Below, piece by piece: positions 8,929-17,990 of a stretch of DNA of 64,000 nt (positions within the stretch are counted from its first letter, which is position 1; every line of letters begins with the position of its first letter). The notes below the pieces were generated by a model. It saw only the letters and a list, made by a program, of their open reading frames with translations, was not told where the DNA came from and searched no databases. Source of the stretch: WTKD01 sp965243525 (GTDB lineage: Bacteria; Spirochaetota; Spirochaetia; WTKD01). Made by a program: the position numbers and the translations under genes. The DNA is taken from assembly GCA_965243525.1 (NCBI GenBank), contig OZ251568.1, forward strand, positions 310,001-374,000, read 5' to 3'.

Positions 8929-9573
8929 TCATCTCATATACAAATATACTTCATCGAGATAGACCGTCCCTGCACTCACAGGTTGACCATTAAGCGTGAA
9001 ATCCTTGATTCGAAAAAATCTGAACTCATCGTAGACTTTCTCGCTAAGAAGGTAGTATAAGTCAATTTCAAATCGATTCCAAACGCCAGACCCTGCTATC
9101 CACCTGATCTCTGCTACACTATCAGTCCAATCATCGTTCACATTGTCCTTGCTTCTCACTCCTACTTCAACCGTAAACCCGTCAATCAGCGCAGTATCAG
9201 TAGCAAGAGAAAACACTAGTGTTCTAATAAGATCATTATCTCTAAATGCGATGGACTTGAATGGTTCTGCTCTTAATACAAATCCTGCACCTAGATCAAT
9301 AATCTTGATCTCATACATCGCTGCGCCATCCATTGGGTCTAGCTGAACTGCACCCACTACCCCTGCATTCACCTCGGCAAGAGTTGCAAAACTAGGTTCT
9401 TCACGAAAAGTTACAACAGAAGGATAAGTCTCTGAATAGATAGCTGCCCGTTGGAGATTACTCGTACTCGCCCCACCAGATACGATCGAAGCTCCCGCAC
9501 CACTTGGCGTACAGGCAACAAAAACTATAGCCACAAGGCCTAGACAGATCAGATATATTCCATATTTTTTCAT
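8929..9573 (-). CDS. Surface lipoprotein, CBM-like paralogous family (first domain of a truncated pair)
   Basis: The 214-residue product begins with a lipoprotein signal peptide; the lipobox is VFVAC with Cys21 as the lipidation site. The mature part is a single beta-rich domain. It has the family opener IYSETYPSV after a Ser/Gly linker, a middle strand TLVFSLATD, and a closing GTVYLDEVYLYM. The pattern of a short W-x-R-x-E-I-x-L strand and a final YLD-[EDN]-[IV]-Y-[FL] strand is like galactose-binding or CBM11-type jelly rolls. Sugar binding on the cell surface is plausible but not shown. GGAGG sits 7 bases upstream of the ATG. The gene ends where a second domain formerly continued. Confidence 0.68.
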   Translation of the reverse strand: MKKYGIYLICLGLVAIVFVACTPSGAGASIVSGGASTSNLQRAAIYSETYPSVVTFREEPSFATLAEVNAGVVGAVQLDPMDGAAMYEIKIIDLGAGFVLRAEPFKSIAFRDNDLIRTLVFSLATDTALIDGFTVEVGVRSKDNVNDDWTDSVAEIRWIAGSGVWNRFEIDLYYLLSEKVYDEFRFFRIKDFTLNGQPVSAGTVYLDEVYLYMR

Positions 9574-9856
9574 TTCATACCTCCAGTATGTATATAAATT
9601 CCATGAGAGCTCCCATGGTTTGTAGATCTCCCACTGCTACAGTATGCAATGCTGTATCGATTACACGTTGCACATACAGCATTGCTCTTAGAATATAATA
9701 CATGTTGACTAAAAAGGCTAATTTTTTTACTGATTTTTTTGATTTTTTTTGCTTGCTCTAGCTCATCAAATGTTTTTTTTTGCTTGAATGTTGTGAATGT
9801 TTTCTATGCGAACATGCTCGCAGAATAGTTGCGGTCTGTATGGAAGATCGTGGTGC

Positions 9857-10660
9857 TTATTGTAGTCTCGGAGGATCGTTTAAAATAACCGAACTATACC
9901 AAATATACCATGGGTCCTCCACGGGAGTCGAATCAAAGTATATATTATCGAGATACACTATTCCCCGCGAAGCCCAAGGAATAGGTGCAGGTGCATTTTG
10001 ACCGTCTCTTCTTTCTCCAGGAGAGTGGATATTAAGGTATTCTGTGATATCAGCAAGGTCTAGATCAGGGGTAGCAAGTTTAAATTCGAACAATGGAATT
10101 CGAACCGTGTGCCAATCACCGTCTGATTCAGAGATATAATCAGTGAAGCCACGGGCACCAACATTGTCTTCTTCATCAAGAAATTCTATTGTAGCACTTA
10201 CCCTATTCGTCGCAGTACCTGAGGTCAATACAGCGTAGAAACGAGTGGGGTCCGGGTCTAACCCTTCATAATTGATAGAAAACACCAGTGATCCATGTCT
10301 AAACTTTCTCATGTCGACAGAACTTGCTCTTGTGTTAACCTCGAATTTGATACCCCCATAGACCGCCTGTTGGAAATCAATCTTATACATACTATTTCCA
10401 TCTACTGGATGTACACCATCATCAGGGCCGGCAACTGTCTCATAAGACACCGTTCCATCTGTTTGTCCTGTATTGTCCGCAAAAATTGTTGAATAATGAA
10501 CAATAGGCTCAATCATCTCGTTTTCCATAGAAGGATAGGTCTCTGAAAACAAACCTCGCTGAACAATCTCTATTGGACCACTTGCATTGTTCGGTTCACA
10601 CGAAACAAGGAAGATACCTACAAGACCTAGAAAAAGTGGGTATACTATATTTTTTCTCAT
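9857..10660 (-). CDS. Surface lipoprotein, CBM-like family, with C-terminal extension
   Basis: I start this at ATG 10660 (MRKNIVYP), in register with the family; the frame allows a GTG four codons earlier. Lipobox FLVSC with Cys21. The domain opener is LFSETYPSM, followed by SLVFSINYEGL, WHTVRIPLFEF and IVYLDNIYFD. Unlike its relatives it carries about 20 further residues after the last strand (ending NDPPRLQ). The ribosome site (GAAG) is weaker than in the other copies. No strong terminator follows; only a short hairpin at 9807-9822 is seen. Confidence 0.68.
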   Translation of the reverse strand: MRKNIVYPLFLGLVGIFLVSCEPNNASGPIEIVQRGLFSETYPSMENEMIEPIVHYSTIFADNTGQTDGTVSYETVAGPDDGVHPVDGNSMYKIDFQQAVYGGIKFEVNTRASSVDMRKFRHGSLVFSINYEGLDPDPTRFYAVLTSGTATNRVSATIEFLDEEDNVGARGFTDYISESDGDWHTVRIPLFEFKLATPDLDLADITEYLNIHSPGERRDGQNAPAPIPWASRGIVYLDNIYFDSTPVEDPWYIWYSSVILNDPPRLQ

Positions 10661-11091
10661 TGCATACTTCACTATATATTAACCCGTTTCTTGAGAATTC
10701 TCAAGATTTGCGGAGCTCCATCACCACACCATGTGGTTTGCTGTGTCTATAATACAGCGCGTCGCATACATGGCTTTATTATACCTATAGAGTATAATAC
10801 AGAATATTCCACATAGCCAATTACATTATGCATTTTTTTTGTCTACTGAATAGCCATCAGAGCTCCTCGCCTTGATCGACGACCTCAGAATCTCCCTTTC
10901 GGCATTTTTGCAGAATAAATGTGATTTAGCGTGGAGTTTATTGCTATTTTAGGAGTTTGATTGCCCTGAAATCGAGATTCTTCACCCCTATTTTGCAGGG
11001 GATGTAAGACGATGTTCTTTCAGAAACACACCAAAGAGCAGTCCCCCATCCTCAATTTCTTGCTTAAAAAGTCAAACTATCTCAAAAATTC
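10661..11091. other. Intergenic: leader of one lipoprotein gene, tail of the next
   Basis: It holds the upstream region of 9857-10660 and the downstream region of 11092-11736. A block around 10921-10975 (GTGATTTAGCGTGG and TGCTATTTTAGGAGTTTGAT) recurs at 11998-12045 and 24077-24120. A small hairpin CCCCT-7-AGGGG lies at 10985-11001. The terminator normally found here is degenerate. Confidence 0.45.
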
Positions 11092-11736
11092 TCACTGTGT
11101 CATATCAAAATATACGTTATCGAGATAAGCTTCTCCATTCAAGAGTACACCAGTGCCATACCCAGGACGCCCGATTTCAAAATATCTTGTAATATCAGCA
11201 AAATCTAGATCGCTATTCTGAGTCTTAAAATCCGCCAGAGGAATTCGATACGTGTGCCAGTCATCCTCCTGGTCAGAAGTATAATCAAACATATTTAAAG
11301 TAGCTGTGTTCTCTTGATTCATACCTGTTCCTGATTGCATTATTATTGAAAACTGAGTAGGTTCTGGATTCAGATTTTTATAGTAAATAGAAAACACAAT
11401 GGACCCATTTCGATAACTCGTGATATCAATAGGAACTGCATCTTGTGTGTTAGTGAAATAAAGGCTGCTCAACTTGCTTAGTTGCTGAAAATTTAGTTTA
11501 AGCATCTTCGACCCATCTATCGGATTCACCCCTCCCCCAGGACCAATCTCTGCAATACCTTCTAGGAGTCCTCGATTAGAAAGGTATACAATTGTATTTG
11601 CTAGAGCTGTATAACTACTTGAATACAAACCCACTTGAGGCCTTTCGACTGCATCACCTGCACCGTTCAGCCCACAGGCAGCAATAACAACACCCAAAAG
11701 CCCCACACAAACTACATATATTCTATTTTTTTTCAT
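11092..11736 (-). CDS. Surface lipoprotein, CBM-like family
   Basis: The start is the ATG at 11736, 4 bases after GGAGAT; an upstream in-frame start would translate the ribosome site itself. Signal peptide with lipobox VIAAC (Cys21), then a 190-residue domain with LYSSSYTAL, SIVFSIYYKNL, WHTYRIPLADF and EAYLDNVYFD. It is the last family member before the GLUG cassettes. The mature part is clearly diverged from its neighbours although the signal peptide is almost the same. Confidence 0.7.
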   Translation of the reverse strand: MKKNRIYVVCVGLLGVVIAACGLNGAGDAVERPQVGLYSSSYTALANTIVYLSNRGLLEGIAEIGPGGGVNPIDGSKMLKLNFQQLSKLSSLYFTNTQDAVPIDITSYRNGSIVFSIYYKNLNPEPTQFSIIMQSGTGMNQENTATLNMFDYTSDQEDDWHTYRIPLADFKTQNSDLDFADITRYFEIGRPGYGTGVLLNGEAYLDNVYFDMTQ

Positions 11737-12200
11737 TTCATATCTCCAAAATATGTATATTTCTTTCGTGGAAACTGTCAAGACCTGAAGCCCCCATTCA
11801 TTACACTATATAGCCCGTTGCATATATAATTGCGAATCATATACACATCTTGACCATCAGAATATAATGCGTATTTTTCGAGGAAACCAATTTCTTTATT
11901 GTTATTTTAGATTTTTTGCTTAATGCCTGCCATCAAGATTCTTGTCTTGCTTGAATATCGTGAAAATCCTCTGTGTGGAATATTTCTGCAGAATAGATGT
12001 GATTTAGCGTGGGATTTGTTGCTATTTTAGGAGTTTGATTGGCTGTGAAATTAAAAATCAGGGATGCAAAGGGCCGCTGCTTTGCAGAAATGCTTCACAA
12101 GGTGGGCAGCTGCATCCCAGTTTTAAGTAAAGGGTCGAGTTATGTCGAGAAATCGCTATCGAGTCAAAAGATATTTCATCAAGACTTATTCATCTGAAGA
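11737..12200. other. Intergenic: lipoprotein leader plus cassette-1 terminator
   Basis: The stretch contains the leader of the gene at 11092-11736 (right after its start), the recurring block at 11998-12045, and the hairpin at 12052-12118 that closes cassette 1. No further gene is seen. Confidence 0.5.
12052..12118 (-). terminator. Intrinsic terminator closing GLUG cassette 1
   Basis: The arms GGGATGCA (12061-12068) and TGCATCCC (12111-12118) are perfectly complementary. The inner region can form a second helix. On the minus strand the stem is followed by TGATTTTTAA. Confidence 0.65.
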
Positions 12201-12794
12201 TTAGCCGGAGCTTCCCTCATCTGTCGTCGGTCCATCTGTTGCAGAGACTGCATAATCAGACCAATCCTGCGATTCGACCCGATGATGTGATTCTGCTCGT
12301 ACCGCTTCAACATAGGCATGATACTCAAGAAATGCCTGCGTAGGCTGTTCGCCGTTTGCTCCACGCACAATGCTCTCACGCACCAACTCGCTCTCTCTGT
12401 TCGTGTCATAGTCCCGTGAAATCTGCTCGACAACCCATACTCTGCGTCGCTCCTCGAGTTGTGCAGCGTTTGGGCTTTGTGGCGCATAAACAAACCTTGT
12501 CCGTTCTATGATCTCACTGGGTGCTTGATCGTCCTCAACCTCTTGTGCACCCTCGGATTCTCGTGGCGGTGCAGATTCATCTTCTCTTGCATCATCCAGA
12601 TCCACCGGCAAGGCTGCTCCCTCAGATGACGCAGATCCTTCAACTTGATAAACCTCTTGTCGCCAATTCAAATTGCCAAATTCATCGGCTAGGTTCCCCA
12701 TCAAATCCGCCACCTCGTCGTGGGAATACTTCCCTTGCGAGTCAAACTTGATCTCTGTCACATACTTGTCTTGATTTAATCCAATACTATACAT
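12201..12794 (-). CDS. Cassette-1 companion protein, possible tail-tip chaperone
   Basis: I do not recognise this 197-residue family. It starts at ATG 12794 (MYSIGLNQDKY), 8 bases after the stop of the large GLUG gene; the stop TAG is part of its TAGGAG ribosome site, so translation is coupled. The N-terminal ~45 residues are conserved among the three copies, followed by an acidic low-complexity linker (residues ~55-90, with SEGAQEVEDD) that differs between copies. The C-terminal part has RRRVWVVEQISRDYDTN and AFLEYHAYVEAVRAES. A small gene coupled directly after a phage tip or fibre is often an assembly chaperone, and I infer that role here. Confidence 0.55.
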   Translation of the reverse strand: MYSIGLNQDKYVTEIKFDSQGKYSHDEVADLMGNLADEFGNLNWRQEVYQVEGSASSEGAALPVDLDDAREDESAPPRESEGAQEVEDDQAPSEIIERTRFVYAPQSPNAAQLEERRRVWVVEQISRDYDTNRESELVRESIVRGANGEQPTQAFLEYHAYVEAVRAESHHRVESQDWSDYAVSATDGPTTDEGSSG

Positions 12795-12802
12795 AAATAC
12801 TC

Positions 12803-15800
12803 CTAGATATACACTCCTATTTGGGTCAGATTGAACCTTCCGTAGCCTCCAAGATAATCTGCCCAAAACTCAAATTTCCTGCTCTCTGGGTTGACCGGAA
12901 CCGCTACCACTTCTGATACGTACTGAATTTTATTGACTCCCCAATGGCTACTCTGTAATCCTGACACCGGTAAGTTAGTAGGAACAGTCCAACTTGCACC
13001 TAGTGGTCTGAGCCACACTTTTAACTCTAACGTATCATTATGTCCTGAACTCCAAGAAGCATTAACCCGCAACAAAACTCCACGTGTTCCTGGAATAGGG
13101 AGTACCTCGACTGCTGTCCAGCCTCTCATAGGTGGAGAAGCATTGTCGTATATCGTTACGTTATTACTAAATGCATCAGAGTTAATCCAATGCAGATGGC
13201 CAAGATAACTGATATCAACCGTCTGGAGAGGGCTCATCGTATCGTGGAGCATCTTGTTCTCACCATCAACCGTAGCGGTGTGAGTGATTCCTGTGTTCGC
13301 AGAGATACGAAGATCTCGCTCTTTGCTTTCCTCCTGATCTGGATAGATTCCTTTCAGTTGGATGCCATATGCACTTGGTCCATAGGGACTGGACATTGCA
13401 AGTCCAAATGCATCGAGCTTGGTCTTGCCCAACCTTGAGATTCCCAAGGAATAATAGTATCCAATTGAACTCTCCCCCTCATCACTTCCAACACCTCGAC
13501 TCTGCCCGGTTAATTTCACATCAAAATAGCTTGTCTGAATCTCTGCATCGACCAAATTTTTTCCTACCAGACCACCAAGATTACCACTACCACTGACCGC
13601 TCCGATTGCATAACTGCTCTCGATGTTTTGTTGATTCTGTCCCACCAGCCCACCTATAATGTCAGAAGTTCTAATTCCTGTGACATCGCCACTCGCCATA
13701 CAATCTTGAATGGGTCCACTGAAATTCGTAATGTCTTCAAAGAAAGAAGAATAACCCACCAGGCCACCGATATATCCAGATCCACTGACATCGCCACTCG
13801 CACTGCTATTCGTAACGCTCCCAGGCGAATAATTAGATCCCACCAGGCCACCGATATATCCAGATCCACTGACATCACCACTCGCACTGCTATTTGTAAT
13901 GCTTCCACGATTGTATCCCACCAGGCCACCGATATATCCAGATCCACTGACATCACCACTCGCACTACTATTTGTAATACTTCCACCATTGTATCCCACC
14001 AGGCCACCGATAAGTAGATAGTTATATGTATCTGATTCGATTCTTCCACTTAATTCGACTGATCCACTCGCTCTGCTATTCGTAATACTTCCATAATTCC
14101 CTCCCGCCAGGCCACCGATAAATAGATAGTTATATGTATCTGATTCGATTCTTCCACTTGATTCGACTGTCCCGCTGAATTCGACTGATCCACTCGCTCT
14201 GCTATTTGTAATGTTCGCAGAATAATAATTAGATCCCACCAGGCCACCGATATATAGATAGGTATTTCCATCTGATTCAACTGATCCACTCAGCTCGACT
14301 GTTCCACTCGCACTGCTATTCGTAATGTTCGCATAATGATTCTCTCCCACCAGGCCACCGAGATATAGATAGATACGTCCATCTGATTCAACTGATCCAC
14401 TCAGCTCGACTCTTCCACTCGCACTGCTATTTGTAATGCTCCCTCTACTATAACCCACCAGGCCACCGAGATATAGATAGATACGTCCATCTGATTCGAC
14501 TGTTCCACTCGATTCGACTGTTCCACTCACACTACTGTTCGTGATGCTTCCCCTATTGTATCCCACCAGGCCACCGATATTTATAGATCTATATCCACCT
14601 GATTCAACTTCTCCACTCAGCTCGACTCTTCCACTCGCACTACTATTTGTAATGCTTCCATCATTCCATCCCACCAGGCCACCGAGATATAGATATCTAT
14701 TTCCACCTGATTCAACTTCTCCACTCAGCTCGACTCTTCCACTCGCACTACTATTTATAATGCTTCCATAACTCCGTCCCACCAGACCACCAAGGTAGCC
14801 ATCTCCTTTGATGTAGCCTCCTTCTGCACTGCAATTTTCGATGCGACCATGGCTCTGTCCTGCTACTGCCCCTACGTATTCCTTTCCTGTAATGCTGGGA
14901 TTCTCACCATCGCCATCGACAAGCTCGAGTTTGAGGTTGCGCACAAGGCCATTCGCCGCTGCATCATAGTCTTCGTCATTCCATACACGACCTATCCGAG
15001 CAAAGAATCCCACATAGTTTTCATCTGCCTGTGCTATCTGCAAGCCGCTGATCGTTTTGCCATTCCCCTCGAGGATGCCTACAAAGGGATTCTCTTCGCT
15101 GCCAAGGGGATCAAACTCACCGCTCAATGTAATGTCGTTTGCAAGCTTGAAGTTGCCCGCAAGATCGTCTCGGATCTTCTGTATATCTGCTGCATTGTTA
15201 ATTAATTCATAGGTGATGCCTGCGGGTTCAATGCTCGTCCCGATGAGTACATCGGTGAGTTCTTGACCACCCCGTTCAAGATTTCCACTGAAAGTTGAAC
15301 CGCTGATATAACCACTGTTTTCTCCAACAATGCCTCCAAGAACAGCATCTGCTCCAGATCCAGTGATCTCACCGTTCACCGTTGCATCATCGATCCACCC
15401 ACTGTTCCTTCCAGCAATACCTCCAAGAACTACCTCTGCTTCGCTTCCAGTAATGCTACTGCTGATTGTTACGTCCTTGATATATCCACTGTTTTCTCCA
15501 ACAATGCCACCAGCACGACTTGATTCCGCACTTCCCTGGATGCTGCCTCCGCGTACTTCAACTGTCTCGATGCGACCATAGTTTCGTCCTGCCACTGCAC
15601 CAACAAAGGCACTGCCTGCAATGCTGGGATTCTCAGCATCTCCATCCACGAGCACAAGATTCAAATTACGTACAAATCCTTGCTGATAAACGCTCTCATC
15701 GTCAGTGCCTTCATCTGCAGCGCCTTCTGCAGTTGGATCATCCTCTGGCGCTCCAATCTGAGCGAAAAACCCTGCCTTGTCAGTTTCTGCTATCTGCAAA

Positions 15801-16969
15801 CCGCTGATTGTCTTGCCATTGCCGTCAAAGACTCCCACAAAGGGATTATCTTCGCTGCCGATGGGGACAAATTCGCCACTCAGTTCAATGTCGTTTGCGA
15901 GCTTGAAATTCCCATCAAGATCGCCTCGAACCTTCTGCAAATCTGCTGCACTGCGAATCAGTGTATGCGCTCCCTGCGCCTCTTCTGTGTTTCCAACACC
16001 TGTCTGTTCCGATTGCCATTGCAGCTTCGGCCACGCTCCCTCTCGCATCTCCCATGTATCATCAAAATCCCAACCTGGAAAGTCTTCCTGGGTTATGAGA
16101 TCACCCGCTTCAGTGCGCACCGGTGAAAACGCAGCCACCCCTTCGATGTGGTTATTCTCAATCGTGATCCCATGTTCAACAACACCACTGCTTGCTGCAT
16201 CATCACTAATGCGCACCTCAGAAACACTTCCCTCATCAGGGCGATATGTCCTGAATTTTGCCGATCCTCTTGCTAGGTCGATCTCGCTTCCTTCAGCGCT
16301 GTTCTCACCCTCCCAATTTGTAGAGGTGTTTGTCACAATTTTTCCAGTTTTGATATGCTCTGAAATAACCGACTCTGAAGCAAAAGAATCAGAGCTAATT
16401 GATCCAGCGTTCAGATCTTGATAATCCAATGGGCTTATCAGCGCAGTTACCGCTTCCGACCATTCACTAAAGGCAATGATATTCGTTGTCTCTCCGGTAT
16501 CATTTCCATCTTCATCCTGAATCGCAACAGGATCTGAAGTTTCCACAACAACGCGTACGCGATAATGCACCGGAACAACACGCCTTTGTATCGTACTTGT
16601 AGTTCCTGAAGGGGTGCTGGGGTCTGCTGCTCCTGGGTCTGTTGCTCCTGGGTCTGCTGATACTGGATCTGTTGTTCCTGGGCCTGTTGCCCCTGGATCT
16701 GTAAAAAATCTTTGTGTGCTGTCTGTATAGACTGTTTCTCTAAGTCTTACATACGTGTCGTATTGAGGAGCATCTGTCTGTGACGGGTCATGCCATTGAT
16801 CTTCATTTGCTACATCCTCATGGCTAGCGTTAACCTGTAATTCATACGATACATAACCCCTATCGCTGCGAACAAGCACCGGTGTCCACCTAACATATAC
16901 ACTTTGTCCATAGGCTTGCACGTGCACTTCGGGGATGGTATCGATGGTCGATTCATTTCTTATATTCAT
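12803..16969 (-). CDS. GLUG cassette 1: stand-alone tail-tip-like protein (1388 residues)
   Basis: The gene starts at ATG 16969 with GGAG 7 bases upstream. There is no signal peptide. Residues 1-185 form a fibronectin-III-like domain (VYVRWTPVLV; SEWSEAV) split by a Pro/Asp/Ala repeat near residues 88-118. A linker SISSDSFASESVISEHIKTG follows, then the cap GWDFDDTWEMREGAWPKL at about 304-321, two GLUG beta-helix blocks to about residue 1150, and a C-terminal domain (about 1180-1388) ending LTQIGVYI. The second block contains many near-identical repeats of GGLVGYN.GSITNSSASG type. It matches the C-terminal two thirds of the tail-tip protein at 1-4839 without its hub. I infer an alternative recognition tip or fibre. 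It could also act as an independent adhesin, but no export signal supports that. Confidence 0.72.
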   Translation of the reverse strand: MNIRNESTIDTIPEVHVQAYGQSVYVRWTPVLVRSDRGYVSYELQVNASHEDVANEDQWHDPSQTDAPQYDTYVRLRETVYTDSTQRFFTDPGATGPGTTDPVSADPGATDPGAADPSTPSGTTSTIQRRVVPVHYRVRVVVETSDPVAIQDEDGNDTGETTNIIAFSEWSEAVTALISPLDYQDLNAGSISSDSFASESVISEHIKTGKIVTNTSTNWEGENSAEGSEIDLARGSAKFRTYRPDEGSVSEVRISDDAASSGVVEHGITIENNHIEGVAAFSPVRTEAGDLITQEDFPGWDFDDTWEMREGAWPKLQWQSEQTGVGNTEEAQGAHTLIRSAADLQKVRGDLDGNFKLANDIELSGEFVPIGSEDNPFVGVFDGNGKTISGLQIAETDKAGFFAQIGAPEDDPTAEGAADEGTDDESVYQQGFVRNLNLVLVDGDAENPSIAGSAFVGAVAGRNYGRIETVEVRGGSIQGSAESSRAGGIVGENSGYIKDVTISSSITGSEAEVVLGGIAGRNSGWIDDATVNGEITGSGADAVLGGIVGENSGYISGSTFSGNLERGGQELTDVLIGTSIEPAGITYELINNAADIQKIRDDLAGNFKLANDITLSGEFDPLGSEENPFVGILEGNGKTISGLQIAQADENYVGFFARIGRVWNDEDYDAAANGLVRNLKLELVDGDGENPSITGKEYVGAVAGQSHGRIENCSAEGGYIKGDGYLGGLVGRSYGSIINSSASGRVELSGEVESGGNRYLYLGGLVGWNDGSITNSSASGRVELSGEVESGGYRSINIGGLVGYNRGSITNSSVSGTVESSGTVESDGRIYLYLGGLVGYSRGSITNSSASGRVELSGSVESDGRIYLYLGGLVGENHYANITNSSASGTVELSGSVESDGNTYLYIGGLVGSNYYSANITNSRASGSVEFSGTVESSGRIESDTYNYLFIGGLAGGNYGSITNSRASGSVELSGRIESDTYNYLLIGGLVGYNGGSITNSSASGDVSGSGYIGGLVGYNRGSITNSSASGDVSGSGYIGGLVGSNYSPGSVTNSSASGDVSGSGYIGGLVGYSSFFEDITNFSGPIQDCMASGDVTGIRTSDIIGGLVGQNQQNIESSYAIGAVSGSGNLGGLVGKNLVDAEIQTSYFDVKLTGQSRGVGSDEGESSIGYYYSLGISRLGKTKLDAFGLAMSSPYGPSAYGIQLKGIYPDQEESKERDLRISANTGITHTATVDGENKMLHDTMSPLQTVDISYLGHLHWINSDAFSNNVTIYDNASPPMRGWTAVEVLPIPGTRGVLLRVNASWSSGHNDTLELKVWLRPLGASWTVPTNLPVSGLQSSHWGVNKIQYVSEVVAVPVNPESRKFEFWADYLGGYGRFNLTQIGVYI
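13640..14800 (-). repeat. Tandem GLUG coding repeats in cassette 1
   Basis: On the plus strand the phrase CCCACCAGGCCACCGA recurs about every 70-125 bases, separated by near-identical segments encoding SASG.V blocks with or without an inserted ELSG.VES segment. The unit count can change by slippage or unequal recombination without a frame change. Confidence 0.75.
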
Positions 16970-16994
16970 AATTACTCCTTCAAGTCATCTTGCG

Positions 16995-17022
16995 GTATTA
17001 CAACACCGCTCTATTGTTTCAA
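16995..17022 (-). promoter_or_regulatory. Candidate promoter of GLUG cassette 1
   Basis: The minus strand reads TTGAAA, 16 bases, TAATAC, 26 bases before the ATG. A palindrome GCGGT-8-ACCGC (16992-17009) overlaps the -10 element and could be an operator or a hairpin at the RNA start. The same block precedes cassettes 2 and 3. Confidence 0.4.
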
Positions 17023-17241
17023 TCTCTGTTTGTGGATTTTGTATCGACTGTTGCCACAGTGACGATTGCACCATGTTTAAACAATCCATTTCTGGCACAC
17101 AGGACAACACAATCCTTACGCATTAAACCCTACCATGGGTCTGCGTCCAAAATACAATCTCATTGGTACTGTGTTGTGGATGCTCTGCGCAACATGGTTG
17201 TGTGCAGGGATTTATGTGTGGTTTTGATTGGCTGTGAAATT

Positions 17242-17307
17242 AAAAATCAGGGATGCAAAGTGCCATTGTTTTGCAGAAATGCTCCACAAGGCGGTCAGCT
17301 GCATCCC
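17242..17307 (-). terminator. Intrinsic terminator closing GLUG cassette 2
   Basis: Arms GGGATGCA (17250-17257) and TGCATCCC (17300-17307), with TGATTTTTAA after the stem on the minus strand. Confidence 0.63.
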
Positions 17308-17388
17308 GGTTGTTGACTAAGGTTGAGTTATCTTAAGAAATCGTTACCGAGTCAAAAGATACTTGATCAAGACCTATCCAGGTGAAGA

Positions 17389-17982
17389 TTAGCTGGAGCT
17401 TCCCTCATCTGTCGTCGACCCATCTGTTGCAGAGACTGCATAATCAGACCAATCCTGTGATTCGACCCGATGATGTGATTCTGCTCGCACCGCTTCAACA
17501 TAGGCGTGATACTCAAGAAATGCCTGCGTAGGCTGTTCGCCGTTTGCTCCACGCACAATGCTCTCACGCGCCAACTCGCTCTCTCTGTTCGTGTCATAAT
17601 CCCGTGAAATCTGCTCGACAACCCATGCTCTGCGTCGCTCCTCGAGTTGCGCAGCATTTGGGCTTTGTGGCGCATAAACAAACCTTGTTCGCTCTATGAT
17701 CTCACTGGATGCTTGATCGCCCTCAGCCTCTTGTGCACCCTCGGATTCTCGTGACGGTGCAGTTCCATCTTCTCTTGCATCATCTAGATCCATCGGCAGG
17801 GCTGGCCTCTCAGATGACGCAGATCCTTCAACTTGATAAACCTCTTGTCGCCAGTTCAAATGCCCAAACGCATCGGTCAGGTTTCCCATCAAATCCGCCA
17901 CCTCATCGTGGGAATACTTCCCTTGCGAGTCGAACTTGATCTCTGTCACATACTTGTCTTGATTTAATCCAATACTATACAT
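17389..17982 (-). CDS. Cassette-2 companion protein
   Basis: A 197-residue paralogue of the protein at 12201-12794, coupled to the GLUG gene in the same way: the TAG stop overlaps the TAGGAG site, with an 8-base gap. The N-terminal segment MYSIGLNQDKYVTEIKFDSQ is unchanged. Differences cluster in the acidic linker (here SEGAQEAEGDQ) and at the C-terminal Ser-rich end. Function unknown; it is probably specific for the tip-like protein made from the same transcript. Confidence 0.55.
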   Translation of the reverse strand: MYSIGLNQDKYVTEIKFDSQGKYSHDEVADLMGNLTDAFGHLNWRQEVYQVEGSASSERPALPMDLDDAREDGTAPSRESEGAQEAEGDQASSEIIERTRFVYAPQSPNAAQLEERRRAWVVEQISRDYDTNRESELARESIVRGANGEQPTQAFLEYHAYVEAVRAESHHRVESQDWSDYAVSATDGSTTDEGSSS

Positions 17983-17990
17983 AAATACTC

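Larger units (their letters stand above)
16970..17388 (-). repeat. Shared cassette leader and terminator block, copy 1
   Basis: This gene-free block is almost identical to 23574-23984 and largely to 28914-29275. It contains the candidate promoter near the ATG, a ~200-base conserved leader of unknown role, and the terminator hairpin of the next cassette upstream. Long identical flanks make homologous exchange of whole cassettes easy. Confidence 0.7.

Noticed and set aside
13640..14800. Regular direct repeats with ~100-base spacing suggested a CRISPR array.
   Set aside because: They encode in-frame GLUG repeats in a long open reading frame; repeats and spacers do not have the fixed short lengths of CRISPR arrays, and no cas genes are nearby.
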